A stretch of 37,670 bases of DNA from Terriglobia bacterium (GCA_020073525.1 JAIQFA010000051.1:1-37670); one strand, 5' to 3'. Positions 7,776 to 16,727 are shown, counted from the first letter of the stretch. Program-made: numbers and translations. Notes: generated from the sequence alone by a model not told the origin.

Positions 7776-9026
7776 GTGCGAATACTCCTGGAAATCTTCG
7801 GCCAGACTCTACGTACGCTATGGGCGCATAAACTGCGCTCGTTCCTCACCATGTTCGGAATTGCGTGGGGCGTGGGGTCGCTGTTGCTGCTGGTCGGCCT
7901 CGGCGAGGGGTTTCGCTCCGGTAACCGCAAACAGTTCGATGAGTTGGGCGAAGATGTCATGTTCATCTGGGGTGGAAGAGCGCCCGCGATGAATGGCAGC
8001 TTCACCAGCATGCGCTCGTACCGCCTCACCTATAAGGACTACAAAGACCTGCTCGCGGATTGCCCGGATATCCGCGCGGCGGCGCCCGTAATTTCACGAG
8101 GTGACGTGCGGGCGGTGAGCGAATTCTTCCAGAGCAGCGGCCAGCTTAACGGCGTTCTCGCCGACTACAACAAGATTCGCTACCTGCCGTTACAGGATGG
8201 CCGCTGGCTGAACGAGATGGATGTTGCGCAAAAACGCTCGGTGCTGGTTCTGGGCGACGAGGCGCGGCGGCTGCTGTTTCCCGGCCGGCCGGCGATTGGC
8301 AGCATCGTTCTGTTGAACGGGGTTCGTTTCGAAGTGATCGGTACGCTGAAGCGCGTGGGGCATGGCAACAATAACGACGTGAACTTGCGTATCCTGATTC
8401 CGTTCACGACCATGCGCCAATATTTTCCGCCGCTGAGTGTAGGCGAGATCGACGACGCGATTTCCTTCCTCGTGTACCAGCCCAAGGTCCGTGCCATTCA
8501 TGAAACGGCGCGCCTGGAGATGCATAAGGTCGTGGCGCGCAACCACGGCTTTCCCTACGACACGCCCGACGCTTACGACGAATGGGACAGCATTCGCACG
8601 GCGGAGCAAGTGGGCAAGATCTTCGACGCGATGAACGTGTTTCTGGGCAGCGTCGGACTGGTGACGCTCAGCCTGGGGGCGATCGGGATCATCAACATCA
8701 TGCTGGTGGCGGTTGCCGATCGTACGCGGGAAATCGGCTTGCGGAAAGCCTTGGGCGCGACCAACCACAGCATCCTGTTCCAGTTTTTTACCGAGGGCGC
8801 GTTCTTGACCGTGCTCAGCGGCGGCATTGGTATCGGAGGGGCCGCGGCTCTTATGGCGGCGCTGCATAAGTTGCCGTCGCCTCCGGGATGGGATCCACCC
8901 ACGCTGGTGCCGTCGAGTGCGATCCTGGCGCTGGTCTCGCTTTCGGTGGCGGGCATCATTGCGGGTCTCTATCCGGCGCGGCAGGCCGCCGCCTTGCAAC
9001 CCGTGGATGCGCTGAGGAAGGAATGA
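7776..9026 (+). CDS. MacB/FtsX-type ABC transporter permease 1
   Basis: 416 residues with the MacB-like layout: N-terminal span after LWAHKLRSFLTMFGIAWGVGSLLLL (about residues 15-45), a long extracytoplasmic domain (about 45-285), then three C-terminal spans forming the FtsX domain, with the hallmark sequence ADRTREIGLRKALGATNHSI. MacB-family transporters use mechanotransmission by a cytoplasmic ATPase to act on periplasmic substrates such as peptides, lipoproteins or siderophores. The ATPase (MacB N-domain or LolD-like) is not fused and not encoded nearby. The start is GTG at 7776 with a weak Shine-Dalgarno; no better in-frame start is present. The stop overlaps the next gene (ATGA), so the two permeases are translationally coupled and likely form a heterodimer. 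Confidence 0.92.
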   Translation: MRILLEIFGQTLRTLWAHKLRSFLTMFGIAWGVGSLLLLVGLGEGFRSGNRKQFDELGEDVMFIWGGRAPAMNGSFTSMRSYRLTYKDYKDLLADCPDIRAAAPVISRGDVRAVSEFFQSSGQLNGVLADYNKIRYLPLQDGRWLNEMDVAQKRSVLVLGDEARRLLFPGRPAIGSIVLLNGVRFEVIGTLKRVGHGNNNDVNLRILIPFTTMRQYFPPLSVGEIDDAISFLVYQPKVRAIHETARLEMHKVVARNHGFPYDTPDAYDEWDSIRTAEQVGKIFDAMNVFLGSVGLVTLSLGAIGIINIMLVAVADRTREIGLRKALGATNHSILFQFFTEGAFLTVLSGGIGIGGAAALMAALHKLPSPPGWDPPTLVPSSAILALVSLSVAGIIAGLYPARQAAALQPVDALRKE

Positions 9027-10294
9027 CCATGGTCCCGGATGTGCGGCGAGTACTCGGTCGCGACTTGCTGACGCAAGCCTACCGCGCCATGCGGCATGAC
9101 TTGCGCAAAACCGTGCTGACCATGCTGGGCATGGCATGGGGTATCGCCACGGTGGTTTTGTTGCTGGCGTATGGCGACGGTTTCGGGCGCGCCATCGAGG
9201 CGATCTGGGACAGCTATGGTGCGACGGCGGTGGGAATCTATCCGGGGCGCACCTCGCAGCAGGCGGGGGGAAACAAAGCCGGTGTGCAAGTCCGCTTCAC
9301 GGAAGAGGACGTCGAGATGATCCGCAATGTCGTGCCGCTGGTAAAACATGTTTCCCGCGCGCTCGACATGACCACCACGGTCCAAGCGGGGGCCCGGTCG
9401 TTCAGCTTTACCACCTTCGGCATTGACTCCGGCATTCAGGATATTTGGAATCTCTCGGTCGATTCCGGCCGCTTCATCAACGATCAGGACAATTTCAGCC
9501 ACGGCATGTACGCGGTGCTCGGGTCGGAAGCGAAGGACAAACTGTTTTCGGGAATGCCTGCCGTCGGACAAGACATTCGCCTGAATGGCGTGGTATTCCA
9601 GGTGGTGGGCGTGATGAACCCGCGCATGCAGGAAGCGGACAATGACGACAATCGCGTCGTCTATATCCCGTTCCACTCGATGGACACGCTGCAGAGTACG
9701 CATTACGTGGGTGGCTTGTGGCTCGACTCGCTGGGTCTCGACCACACGAAAGTGACCAAGGCGATTCGCGATTCCCTGGCTGCGGCGCACGGCTTTAAGT
9801 CCGATGACGAGCGCGCCGTGTTCGTCTTCGACGCGAAGAAACAGCTGGAGCAATTCAGCGTGATTACCCTCGGCCTGAAAATCCTGTTGGCGTTTATTGG
9901 GACGGTGACGCTGGGCATCGGCGGCATCGGGCTGATGAACATCATGCTGGTCTCAGTCACGCAGCGAACGCGCGAGATTGGCATGGAAAAAGCCCTGGGC
10001 GCCTGTAAGCGGGACATCCTGTTACAGTTTCTGGCCGAGGCGATGGTGATCACCGCGGTCGGAGGGTTCTTCGGGATTCTTCTCTCGTATGCAGTTTCAT
10101 TTTCGGTGGGAAGTCTGACGCTTTACAGCGCCATGGCCATGCATGCCGAGGCGGGAGACATTCGGCTGCTGGTTTCCGCAAGAACCGTTCTCATCGCGAC
10201 TACAATTCTCGGTTTCGTAGGCGTGGCCAGCGGAATGTTTCCCGCGATGCGCGCCGCGAAACTGGATCCGATCGAAGCGCTGCGTTACGAGTGA
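9023..10294 (+). CDS. MacB/FtsX-type ABC transporter permease 2
   Basis: 423 residues with the same architecture as the upstream gene: span near residues 25-50 (LTMLGMAWGIATVVLLLAYGDGF), extracytoplasmic domain to about 290, and three terminal spans containing TQRTREIGMEKALGACKRDI. The end (PAMRAAKLDPIEALRYE) is typical of FtsX-like permeases. The open frame runs further upstream into the preceding gene, but ATG at 9023 forms the ATGA overlap and has GGAAGGA just before it. Sequence divergence from permease 1 suggests an old duplication and a heterodimeric channel. The two would need an ATPase encoded elsewhere. Substrate unknown. Confidence 0.92.
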   Translation: MTMVPDVRRVLGRDLLTQAYRAMRHDLRKTVLTMLGMAWGIATVVLLLAYGDGFGRAIEAIWDSYGATAVGIYPGRTSQQAGGNKAGVQVRFTEEDVEMIRNVVPLVKHVSRALDMTTTVQAGARSFSFTTFGIDSGIQDIWNLSVDSGRFINDQDNFSHGMYAVLGSEAKDKLFSGMPAVGQDIRLNGVVFQVVGVMNPRMQEADNDDNRVVYIPFHSMDTLQSTHYVGGLWLDSLGLDHTKVTKAIRDSLAAAHGFKSDDERAVFVFDAKKQLEQFSVITLGLKILLAFIGTVTLGIGGIGLMNIMLVSVTQRTREIGMEKALGACKRDILLQFLAEAMVITAVGGFFGILLSYAVSFSVGSLTLYSAMAMHAEAGDIRLLVSARTVLIATTILGFVGVASGMFPAMRAAKLDPIEALRYE

Positions 10295-10505
10295 ACCTGT
10301 GTCCCGGCTAGCCGGGGTCCGGGAACGCCCGCCAGGAGCCGTGAGACAGGGCCAGGTAGCGGTTCCGGTTTGCCAACGATACGCTCTCGATGGGACCCCT
10401 TGCGGATTTCAATACTTTCAACGGTTCCAGCAAACCGCGGGATCAGGTGTGCGCAAAGTTTTGCGGTTCGCAAAAAAAATACTCCTTGAAATCTGATTTG
10501 TGCGC

Positions 10506-10563
10506 TTGACAGAAGAAGCAATCTCGCTAAAACTCATACGGACTCGGGAAAGCGCTTCCCGAG
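10506..10563 (+). promoter_or_regulatory. Candidate sigma-70 promoter with leader inverted repeat
   Basis: TTGACA at 10506-10511 is followed after 16 bp by TAAAAC (10528-10533), a partial -10. Just downstream lies a perfect 8-bp inverted repeat CTCGGGAA-N5-TTCCCGAG (10543-10563), in the leader or at the transcription start of the 10625 gene; it may be an operator or an RNA hairpin. The rest of the 330-bp gap 10295-10624 contains a 14-bp palindrome (CCCGGCTAGCCGGG) shortly after the permease stop and no gene I can support. Confidence 0.45.
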
Positions 10564-10624
10564 GCTCACCCAACCCAACAACGCGTAACAACAACGTTGT
10601 ATCGAAGACTCCCAGGAGGAAGGC

Positions 10625-11173
10625 GTGAAACTAAAAAGCTTACTGACAATCGTGCTGTTAGTGCTGGGCTGTAGCGCTGCCTTTGCGCAAAGCTACAGCT
10701 TTGGATTTCTCTCCTCAAGCGGCGTGAACGAATATTGCAACTACGAATCGTTCACCGTCGGCGGCAAAGCGAATTTCTACCTACAGGGATACGATGTTCT
10801 CTCAGCGTGCCCCTACTCGCCGGTCAGTGGAGCCGCGATCAACGGCTTCGCGATCAACGTTCCTATCGCTGCGTTTGCCCCGGTACATGGCAAAGCCTAT
10901 GTGTATTCGGACCAGATTTTCGACGCCTATTATGGTGGCTGGACACAAGAACAGTGGACGGTACTTACCAATATCGTTCCGACCAAGCTTAGGTTTGGAA
11001 ACTACTCTTGGGCTGGCTACGTAGGTTTCTTCGGTTATGAATTCCTCGGGAACTATGGCTTCCTCACCACCACACTTCCCGGATCTGCTGCTTCGCACGC
11101 GCCTCTCCTGAAGACCACGATCGGTACCCAGACCGTGAAAAATCTGAAGGCGACGCATCACGCCCAGAAGTAG
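10625..11173 (+). CDS. Secreted protein of unknown function, Tyr/Phe/Gly-rich
   Basis: 182 residues, not recognised. A clear signal peptide (MKLKSLLTIVLLVLGCSAAFA-QSY) is cleaved after about residue 21. The mature part is rich in Tyr, Phe and Gly (YAYYGG, GYVGFFGYEFLGNYGF), with strands suggestive of a beta structure, and two cysteines (EYCNYE and SACPYS) that could form a disulfide. The tail is basic (KNLKATHHAQK). The start is GTG at 10625 with AGGAGGAAGGC immediately upstream, a strong ribosome site. It has its own likely promoter and hairpin upstream and a strong terminator downstream, so it is a single-gene transcript. Confidence 0.8.
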   Translation: MKLKSLLTIVLLVLGCSAAFAQSYSFGFLSSSGVNEYCNYESFTVGGKANFYLQGYDVLSACPYSPVSGAAINGFAINVPIAAFAPVHGKAYVYSDQIFDAYYGGWTQEQWTVLTNIVPTKLRFGNYSWAGYVGFFGYEFLGNYGFLTTTLPGSAASHAPLLKTTIGTQTVKNLKATHHAQK

Positions 11174-11211
11174 CCCCGCCGTACTAGCGCGGTGGTTTGC
11201 TTTTAGGAGAT

Positions 11212-11241
11212 GGCCACGCCGTTTCGCGGCGTGGCCTTTTT
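11212..11241 (+). terminator. Strong intrinsic terminator after the 10625 gene
   Basis: Ten-bp stem GGCCACGCCG / CGGCGTGGCC with a TTTCG loop (11212-11236) followed by TTTTTCTTGT. It ends the secreted-protein transcript. An open frame that starts inside this hairpin at 11210 is therefore not the true start of the next gene. Confidence 0.93.
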
Positions 11242-11281
11242 CTTGTATGCTTGCAACCGGGTTGCACTCAAGAGGAACGAG

Positions 11282-12010
11282 ATGATTCGGTGGATTGCGT
11301 TCATGCTGTTGACCGGTTGCACGGCGGCACAGGTTGCCGGAAAGCCCGTCCAAAATCCGGAAGCGGCACAAAGTCAGGCATCAGAACAGGCACCGGCTGC
11401 GCCGCCAGGCGCACCAACACCAGCAACCGGCGGGTTTCCTTTTGATCAATTTAAGGAATTTTCCGCCATCATGGTGGGAAGCGTGTTGTCGGGAGACGAC
11501 CGGGAGTCCCATATTTACCGTTCCGGCACCCTTCTGCGAACGCAGGCTACCGAAGGGTTTGGCTACTATCTCACCGATTTGGAATCCTTCGAGACCTACG
11601 CCATAACCAGGCTGGGATGCACGAGCGACTCGCATCCATATTTCCGCGCCTTTCCACTTACCGCGGGAAGACCGCGGCGCAAGTTCGAGCGCGTGGCCGC
11701 CGGTAAAGAATCTGTGGACGGCCATATGTGTCAGGTGGAGGAGGTTACTGTTTCCTCTGGCGATTTGACATTGCCCATCAAGCTGAAATTGTGGGAAGCA
11801 GAAGATCTGCATGGTTTTCCCATCAAGGTGCAGGTTTTGAACGGCGGAGGGCGCAGTATAATTCAGTACAAGGATGTCGTCGTGGGCCCCGTGGATCCCT
11901 CGCTCTTCATTCGTCCAAAGCGTTGTGCGGGTAGGCTGCCTCAACCGCCGGCGAAAAAGCCGGCCAAGAAGAAGCAGACTTCACCGCCGGCCGGCAAGTC
12001 GCAGCCATGA
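11282..12010 (+). CDS. Lipoprotein of unknown function with DUF4412-like body
   Basis: 242 residues. The N terminus MIRWIAFMLLTGC ends in a lipobox (L-T-G-C, Cys13), so the protein is probably lipid-anchored. A Pro/Ala/Gln-rich linker follows (about residues 14-50), then a beta-rich domain (about 55-215) ending in GGRSIIQYKDVVVGPVDPSLF, a pattern resembling DUF4412-type periplasmic domains (by eye, not confirmed). The C-terminal 25 residues are Lys/Pro-rich. ATG at 11282 with AAGAGGAACGAG before it is chosen because an upstream frame would start inside the terminator and bury the lipobox. Only 40 bp separate it from the first sulfatase-fold gene, so they may be cotranscribed. Confidence 0.8.
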   Translation: MIRWIAFMLLTGCTAAQVAGKPVQNPEAAQSQASEQAPAAPPGAPTPATGGFPFDQFKEFSAIMVGSVLSGDDRESHIYRSGTLLRTQATEGFGYYLTDLESFETYAITRLGCTSDSHPYFRAFPLTAGRPRRKFERVAAGKESVDGHMCQVEEVTVSSGDLTLPIKLKLWEAEDLHGFPIKVQVLNGGGRSIIQYKDVVVGPVDPSLFIRPKRCAGRLPQPPAKKPAKKKQTSPPAGKSQP

Positions 12011-12050
12011 TGCGGTAGTTGATCATTCGTTTTTCCAATACTCCTAAGAC

Positions 12051-14042
12051 ATGAACGTAATTCGGCAGTGCTTGTGTGTTGTGGGGTTGGCAGCGAGCGC
12101 GCTCGCGGCTACGGGTGCCGTAGCGGCAGCGCCTCCCAATGTCGTCGTGATCACGTTGGACACGACCCGTGCGGACCGAATGGGGTTTCTGGGCTCGAAG
12201 CGCGGGCTGACGCCCAACCTCGATGCTTTGGCACGGCAGTCGGCCGTTTTCACGCGTGCCTACGCGCAGGCTCCGCTGACGCCAGTGTCCCACGCCACGA
12301 TCTTCACCGGCACCTATCCTCAATTCCATCAGGTGCTCGATTTCCCGATGCCCCTGGTGAAGGATCTGCCCTATGCTCCCGATATCCTGCGCGCCCACGG
12401 ATATCAGACGGCGGCTTTCATCGGCTCCCTGGCTCTCGACCCGGCCGGAGGCGCTCCGGGTTTTGACCGCGGTTTTGACACCTATTTTGCTGATTTCCAC
12501 TCGAAAGAGTTCCACGAGAAGGACCGCTACAAGACCGTAGAGCGCCGAGGGGATGAGGTGGTGGCACATGCCTTGGCTTGGCTGAAGGAGCATCCTCACG
12601 GTCCCTTTTTCATCTGGGTGCATTTGTATGATCCGCACGATCCCTATGATCCTCCCGAACCCTACAAAACCCGCTACGCCAAGGAGCCCTATGACGGCGA
12701 GATTGCCTACGTGGACTCGGTGGTGGGGAAACTGTTCCGCGAGTTGAAAGTACGCGGCCTTTACGACGGTGCAGTGATCGCCATCATGTCCGATCATGGG
12801 GAATCGCTAGGAGCGCACGGCGAAGATACACACGGGGTCTTTCTCTACGATGAAACCATCCACGTGCCGCTGGTGATTAAGTTGCCGCATGGGGGTGCAG
12901 TGGGGAAGCGTCTCGAGAATCGGGTGGAACTGGTGGATGTGCTGCCGACATTGTTGCAGGTGGCAGGGGTAGAGGTGCCAGCGCAAGTGCAAGGGGAATC
13001 GCTGCTGGGAATGATGAAAGCGGGAGCGGCGGGAAACGGCGAGGCCGAGGCATGGCGCGATCGACCAGCCTATTCCGAGTCCGATTATCCGTACCTGGCA
13101 TACGGCTGGAGTGCGCTGGAAGCGTTGCGGACGGGAAAATATTTGTACGTGCAGGCGCCGAAACGGGAACTCTATGACCAGGCGGCGGACCCGAAGGCAG
13201 AACATAACTTAGCGAAAGAATCCATGGCTGTAGCGGATACGCTGGCGGGCCGGGTCGAGAGCTTTCGCCAAAAGACGAGCACCAAGCGCGAAGCGGCCAA
13301 GATAACGGTCGACGCATCGACGCGAGACAAACTGGCAGCGCTCGGATATGTCGCCTCCAGCACTGCCTCGACCACTGCGGCTTCTGGCCAGGGGCCCGAT
13401 CCCAAAGAAAAAATCGAGACCGCCAACGAGATTCGCCGGATCAACACTCTCTTTGAAAATGGCCGTTTCAACGATGCCATTGAGCCGCTGCAGGCCTTGG
13501 TTGCCAAGGAACCTGGAATGTCCATCATCTATGCCAAGCTCGGCGGTTCATACATGAAGCTCCGGCAATACGACAAAGCAGTGCCTGTGCTACGCAAGGC
13601 GGTGGAACTGGATCCGGGGCTCAACATGGCGCAGATGGACCTGGGCAGATCTTTGCTTCGAGTTGGGGACTTCGACGGTTCGGTGAAAGTCTTCGAAGGC
13701 ATCGTGGCCAGGATTCCGAACCTTCTTGACGCGCAGGTTTTCCTGGAAATTGCGTATGCCCGCGCCAACCGCATTCCCGAAACCATTAAGCAGTGCGAAA
13801 AGGTGATCGGGATTCTGCCGGAGCACTACGGAAGCTACCTGGCTCTAGGGCGGTTCTTGGCGAAATCTGGCGATCCCACAGCGGCCATTCCGAAACTGGA
13901 GAAAGCCGCTTCGCTCCGGCCCCAGGCGGCGGAGCCCCATGCGTCTTTGGCAGCGGTCTATGATCAGTTGGGACGCAAAGAAGATGCCACGCGGGAGCGG
14001 GCTAAGGCACTGCAGTTGGGACAGGGTCCCGAGGAAGACTGA
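12051..14042 (+). CDS. Sulfatase-fold (alkaline phosphatase superfamily) protein with C-terminal TPRs, copy 1
   Basis: 663 residues. A signal peptide (to about residue 26) precedes a sulfatase-like domain (about 29-440) and five to six tetratricopeptide repeats (about 460-655). Metal-site blocks are present: VITLDTTRADRMG at the N terminus and MSDHGESLGAHGE near residue 245. The active-site segment reads APLTPVSHATIFTG, where true sulfatases have C/S-x-P-x-R; the formylglycine Cys is replaced, so sulfatase activity by the standard mechanism is unlikely. A Thr or Ser nucleophile, as in phosphotransferases of this superfamily, is possible. The protein is probably exported and acts on a phosphate or sulfate ester; TPRs suggest partner binding. 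The next gene is a close paralogue. Start ATG has only a weak Shine-Dalgarno. Confidence 0.9.
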   Translation: MNVIRQCLCVVGLAASALAATGAVAAAPPNVVVITLDTTRADRMGFLGSKRGLTPNLDALARQSAVFTRAYAQAPLTPVSHATIFTGTYPQFHQVLDFPMPLVKDLPYAPDILRAHGYQTAAFIGSLALDPAGGAPGFDRGFDTYFADFHSKEFHEKDRYKTVERRGDEVVAHALAWLKEHPHGPFFIWVHLYDPHDPYDPPEPYKTRYAKEPYDGEIAYVDSVVGKLFRELKVRGLYDGAVIAIMSDHGESLGAHGEDTHGVFLYDETIHVPLVIKLPHGGAVGKRLENRVELVDVLPTLLQVAGVEVPAQVQGESLLGMMKAGAAGNGEAEAWRDRPAYSESDYPYLAYGWSALEALRTGKYLYVQAPKRELYDQAADPKAEHNLAKESMAVADTLAGRVESFRQKTSTKREAAKITVDASTRDKLAALGYVASSTASTTAASGQGPDPKEKIETANEIRRINTLFENGRFNDAIEPLQALVAKEPGMSIIYAKLGGSYMKLRQYDKAVPVLRKAVELDPGLNMAQMDLGRSLLRVGDFDGSVKVFEGIVARIPNLLDAQVFLEIAYARANRIPETIKQCEKVIGILPEHYGSYLALGRFLAKSGDPTAAIPKLEKAASLRPQAAEPHASLAAVYDQLGRKEDATRERAKALQLGQGPEED

Positions 14043-14136
14043 GCCAGGAGATTTCTTGCGTGGAAGCCGCTCGGAATTGCCTGCGACCGCTTCTACTGGC
14101 GTCTCGGTCTAAAGCTCCAACGACAAAGGTATCTTC

Positions 14137-16098
14137 ATGGGTGTGATTCGTCAGTGGTTGTGTCTGGTGTGGTTGGCGGCGAATGCGCTGGCGGCGACTG
14201 CGCCTCCTAACATTGTGCTGATCACACTTGATACGACGCGCGCGGACCGGATGGGGTTTCTGGGATCGAAACGCGGGCTGACGCCCAACTTGGATGCTTT
14301 GGCGCGGCAGTCGGCCGTTTTTACGCATGCCTACGCGCAAGCTCCGCTGACACCAACCTCGCACGCCACGATTCTCACGGGTACGTACCCGCAATTCCAC
14401 CAGGTGAACGATTTTCGGGTTCCGCTGGCAAAGGATCTGCCCTACGCTCCCGATATTCTGCGCTCCCACGGATATCACACTGCGGCATTTGTCGGTTCGA
14501 TCGTCTTGGACCCGAGTCCAACATATGCGCCCGGATTTGACCGGGGCTTTGATACGTATGACGCCGACTTCCACTATGAAGGTCCGGGAGAGAAGCACTA
14601 CCGCACGGTCGAGCGCCGAGGAGGAGAGGTAGTGGCACACGCCTTGGCGTGGCTGAATAAGCGTGCTCACGCCCCTTTTTTCATCTGGGTGCATTTGTAC
14701 GATCCGCACGATCCCTACGATCCGCCCGAACCCTACAAGTCCCGCTATGCCAAGGAACCTTATGACGGCGAAATTGCCTATGTGGACTCGGTGGTGGGGA
14801 AACTGTTCCGCGAGTTGAAAGTGCGCGGCCTTTTTGACGGTGCGGCGGTTGCTATCATGGCCGATCACGGGGAATCGCTCGGGGCGCACGGCGAAGATAC
14901 GCATGGTGTGTTTCTCTACGATGAGACCATCCGCGTTCCGCTCGTGATCAAGTTGCCGCATGGTGGCGCGGTTGGCAAGCGGTTCGAGAATCGGGTGGAA
15001 CTGGTGGATGTGCTGCCGACGTTGTTGCAGGCGGTGGGGGTAGAGGTACCGGCAGAAGTGCAAGGGGAATCGCTGCTCGGGATGATGAAAGCGGGAAACG
15101 GCGAGGCGTCGGAAATATCGCGCGACCGGCCCGCTTACGCGGAATCGGACTATCCGCACACCGCATTTGGATGGAGTGCAGAGCGTTCGTTGCGGACAGG
15201 GAAGTACCTCTACATCCAGGCGCCGCGTCAGGAACTGTACGACCAGAGAGCGGACCCGAACGCTCTTCATGATCTCTCGGGGACATCGACCGCGGTGAGC
15301 GGCACGCTGGCTGGCGAAGTGAATGCCTTCCGGGCAAAAACGAGCAGTAGTCGGGAAGCGCCGAAGGCGGCGGTGGATCCAACCGCGCAGGAGAAGCTGG
15401 CTGCCTTGGGATACGTCTCTGGCGGCCCAGCGCAAAAGGGTGCGCCTAGCGAAGGCGCCGATCCCAAGGACAAAGTGGAAATCAGCAACATCGTCCATCG
15501 AGCCAATGCCTTTCGCGAAACTGGACGCTTCAAGGAAGCGGCCGACTCGTTGCAGCAAGTAATCGCCAAAGAGCCTGGTCTGACAGGAATGTACGCCAAG
15601 CTCGGCGATAATCTACTGGACCTGAAGGAATACGGGCAAGCCGTGCCGGTTCTGCGCAAGGCGGCGGAATTGGATCCAGACTCGCCCATGTCGCACTTCC
15701 GCCTGGCGAAGGCTTTGATGGGCACCGGAGATTTTGCTGCCGCCGTTCCGGGGTTGGAGTTCGCCGTGGCCAAGGTGCCGAACTTTGCGGATGCACACGT
15801 TTTCCTGGAGATGGCCTATGCACGTACCAACCGCGTGCCGGAAACTATCAGAGAATGCAGAACAGTTTTGGAATTCCTGCCCGACCACTTCGGAAGCTAC
15901 CTGATTCTGGGGCGTTTTCTGGAGATGTCGGGAGACCTTGAGGGGGCGGTGCCGAATCTGAAGAAGGCGGTTACCCTACAACCCAAGGCGCCGGAGCCAC
16001 ACCTGATATTGGCCGATGTATACGATCACTTGGGACGCAAAGCAGATGCCGCCCGGGAACTGGCAGAAGCCAGACGTCTGGGTGCGGGCGGCCAATAG
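14137..16098 (+). CDS. Sulfatase-fold protein with C-terminal TPRs, copy 2
   Basis: 653 residues, a tandem paralogue of the preceding gene with the same order: signal peptide (to about 20), sulfatase-like domain (about 23-425) and TPRs (about 445-645). Long blocks are identical between copies, for example KLFRELKVRGL, GESLGAHGEDTHGVFLYDET and the PHDPYDPPEPYK segment, while the linker and TPR parts differ much more. The active-site segment APLTPTSHATILTG again lacks the formylglycine Cys. Separated from copy 1 by 94 bp on the same strand. A recent duplication followed by divergence of the TPR half, or gene conversion of the catalytic half, would explain the pattern. Substrate unknown. Confidence 0.9.
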   Translation: MGVIRQWLCLVWLAANALAATAPPNIVLITLDTTRADRMGFLGSKRGLTPNLDALARQSAVFTHAYAQAPLTPTSHATILTGTYPQFHQVNDFRVPLAKDLPYAPDILRSHGYHTAAFVGSIVLDPSPTYAPGFDRGFDTYDADFHYEGPGEKHYRTVERRGGEVVAHALAWLNKRAHAPFFIWVHLYDPHDPYDPPEPYKSRYAKEPYDGEIAYVDSVVGKLFRELKVRGLFDGAAVAIMADHGESLGAHGEDTHGVFLYDETIRVPLVIKLPHGGAVGKRFENRVELVDVLPTLLQAVGVEVPAEVQGESLLGMMKAGNGEASEISRDRPAYAESDYPHTAFGWSAERSLRTGKYLYIQAPRQELYDQRADPNALHDLSGTSTAVSGTLAGEVNAFRAKTSSSREAPKAAVDPTAQEKLAALGYVSGGPAQKGAPSEGADPKDKVEISNIVHRANAFRETGRFKEAADSLQQVIAKEPGLTGMYAKLGDNLLDLKEYGQAVPVLRKAAELDPDSPMSHFRLAKALMGTGDFAAAVPGLEFAVAKVPNFADAHVFLEMAYARTNRVPETIRECRTVLEFLPDHFGSYLILGRFLEMSGDLEGAVPNLKKAVTLQPKAPEPHLILADVYDHLGRKADAARELAEARRLGAGGQ

Positions 16099-16195
16099 AA
16101 CACCAAGACTGGCGTGCCCGAAGAGATTAATGGAGCCCCTACCCGACCTTCCGCCGATTTGCGGGCAATCGATCAATGAGTGTTCTGATTGGGAT

Positions 16196-16684
16196 TTACC
16201 TTGGGCCTGCGAGTGTCGACGGCAACCCGAGCGTTCCGTCGACTCCCTCCACGAAGTTTCTTTCTTCGCGAAGGATCAATCGCTTGCTCTGTGCCATGGT
16301 GAAATTCTCGCGTGCTTCCGGATCTGACTTCAGGCGTGCCCGATAAGCCTCGTAAGAGGCGAGGCTATCGAAGGCAATCAGCCCCCAGGCCACATCATTC
16401 GTGCCTTCGTGAGGAAGGAAATATCCGACTAGATGGCCGCCGCATCGAGGAATGATGCGGCCCCAATTCTCGGCATACTTCTTGAACGCGTCTCGCTGGA
16501 ACGGATCGATCTGGTAGCGGATGAAGCAGGTAATCGTCATGGGTATCCTCTGAATCGTGGGTGGTGTGGTCAGCGAATCGCCGCAGCCAAGGGTGAGCGC
16601 CACACCGGTTGCGACGATGCCCCCGATTGCGTCGCGGCGGCTTATCTGCGCGGCGGAAGCCTTTTTTGAATGCACATTCAGCAA
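16196..16684 (-). CDS. NIPSNAP-domain protein with Tat lipoprotein leader
   Basis: The C-terminal 110 residues (from [13 protein letters not shown] to VEGVDG) form a NIPSNAP domain, a ferredoxin-like dimeric alpha/beta-barrel fold of uncertain function. The long form, starting at TTG 16684 or GTG 16675, adds ISRRDAIGG, a hydrophobic stretch and a lipobox ending L-G-C (Cys34), which reads as a twin-arginine lipoprotein signal. An internal ATG at 16540 has its own good Shine-Dalgarno (AGAGGA, five bases upstream) and would give a 114-residue cytosolic form that starts exactly at the domain. The long starts have no ribosome site. Both forms may be made, or one is wrong. Divergent from a long ArsR regulator whose likely operator covers the long start codons. 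Confidence 0.8.
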   Translation of the reverse strand: MLNVHSKKASAAQISRRDAIGGIVATGVALTLGCGDSLTTPPTIQRIPMTITCFIRYQIDPFQRDAFKKYAENWGRIIPRCGGHLVGYFLPHEGTNDVAWGLIAFDSLASYEAYRARLKSDPEARENFTMAQSKRLILREERNFVEGVDGTLGLPSTLAGPR

Positions 16685-16698
16685 TATGCCAGTTGCTG
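16667..16698. promoter_or_regulatory. Inverted repeats between NIPSNAP and ArsR genes, likely ArsR operator
   Basis: TGAATG-CA-CATTCA (16667-16680) is a 6-2-6 inverted repeat of the form bound by ArsR/SmtB regulators, followed by CAGCAA-N8-TTGCTG (16679-16698). They lie 30-60 bp upstream of the regulator's ATG, suitable for autoregulation and for control of the divergent NIPSNAP gene. The sites are seen; the binding protein is inferred. Confidence 0.5.
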
Positions 16699-16727
16699 AG
16701 CATGGACACTTCGTCTACGATCAAAGT

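Noticed and set aside
14002..15558. 518-codon minus-strand open frame opposite the second sulfatase-fold gene
   Set aside because: Antisense shadow; shorter equivalents exist opposite copy 1, as expected from shared sequence, and no ribosome site or domain is seen.
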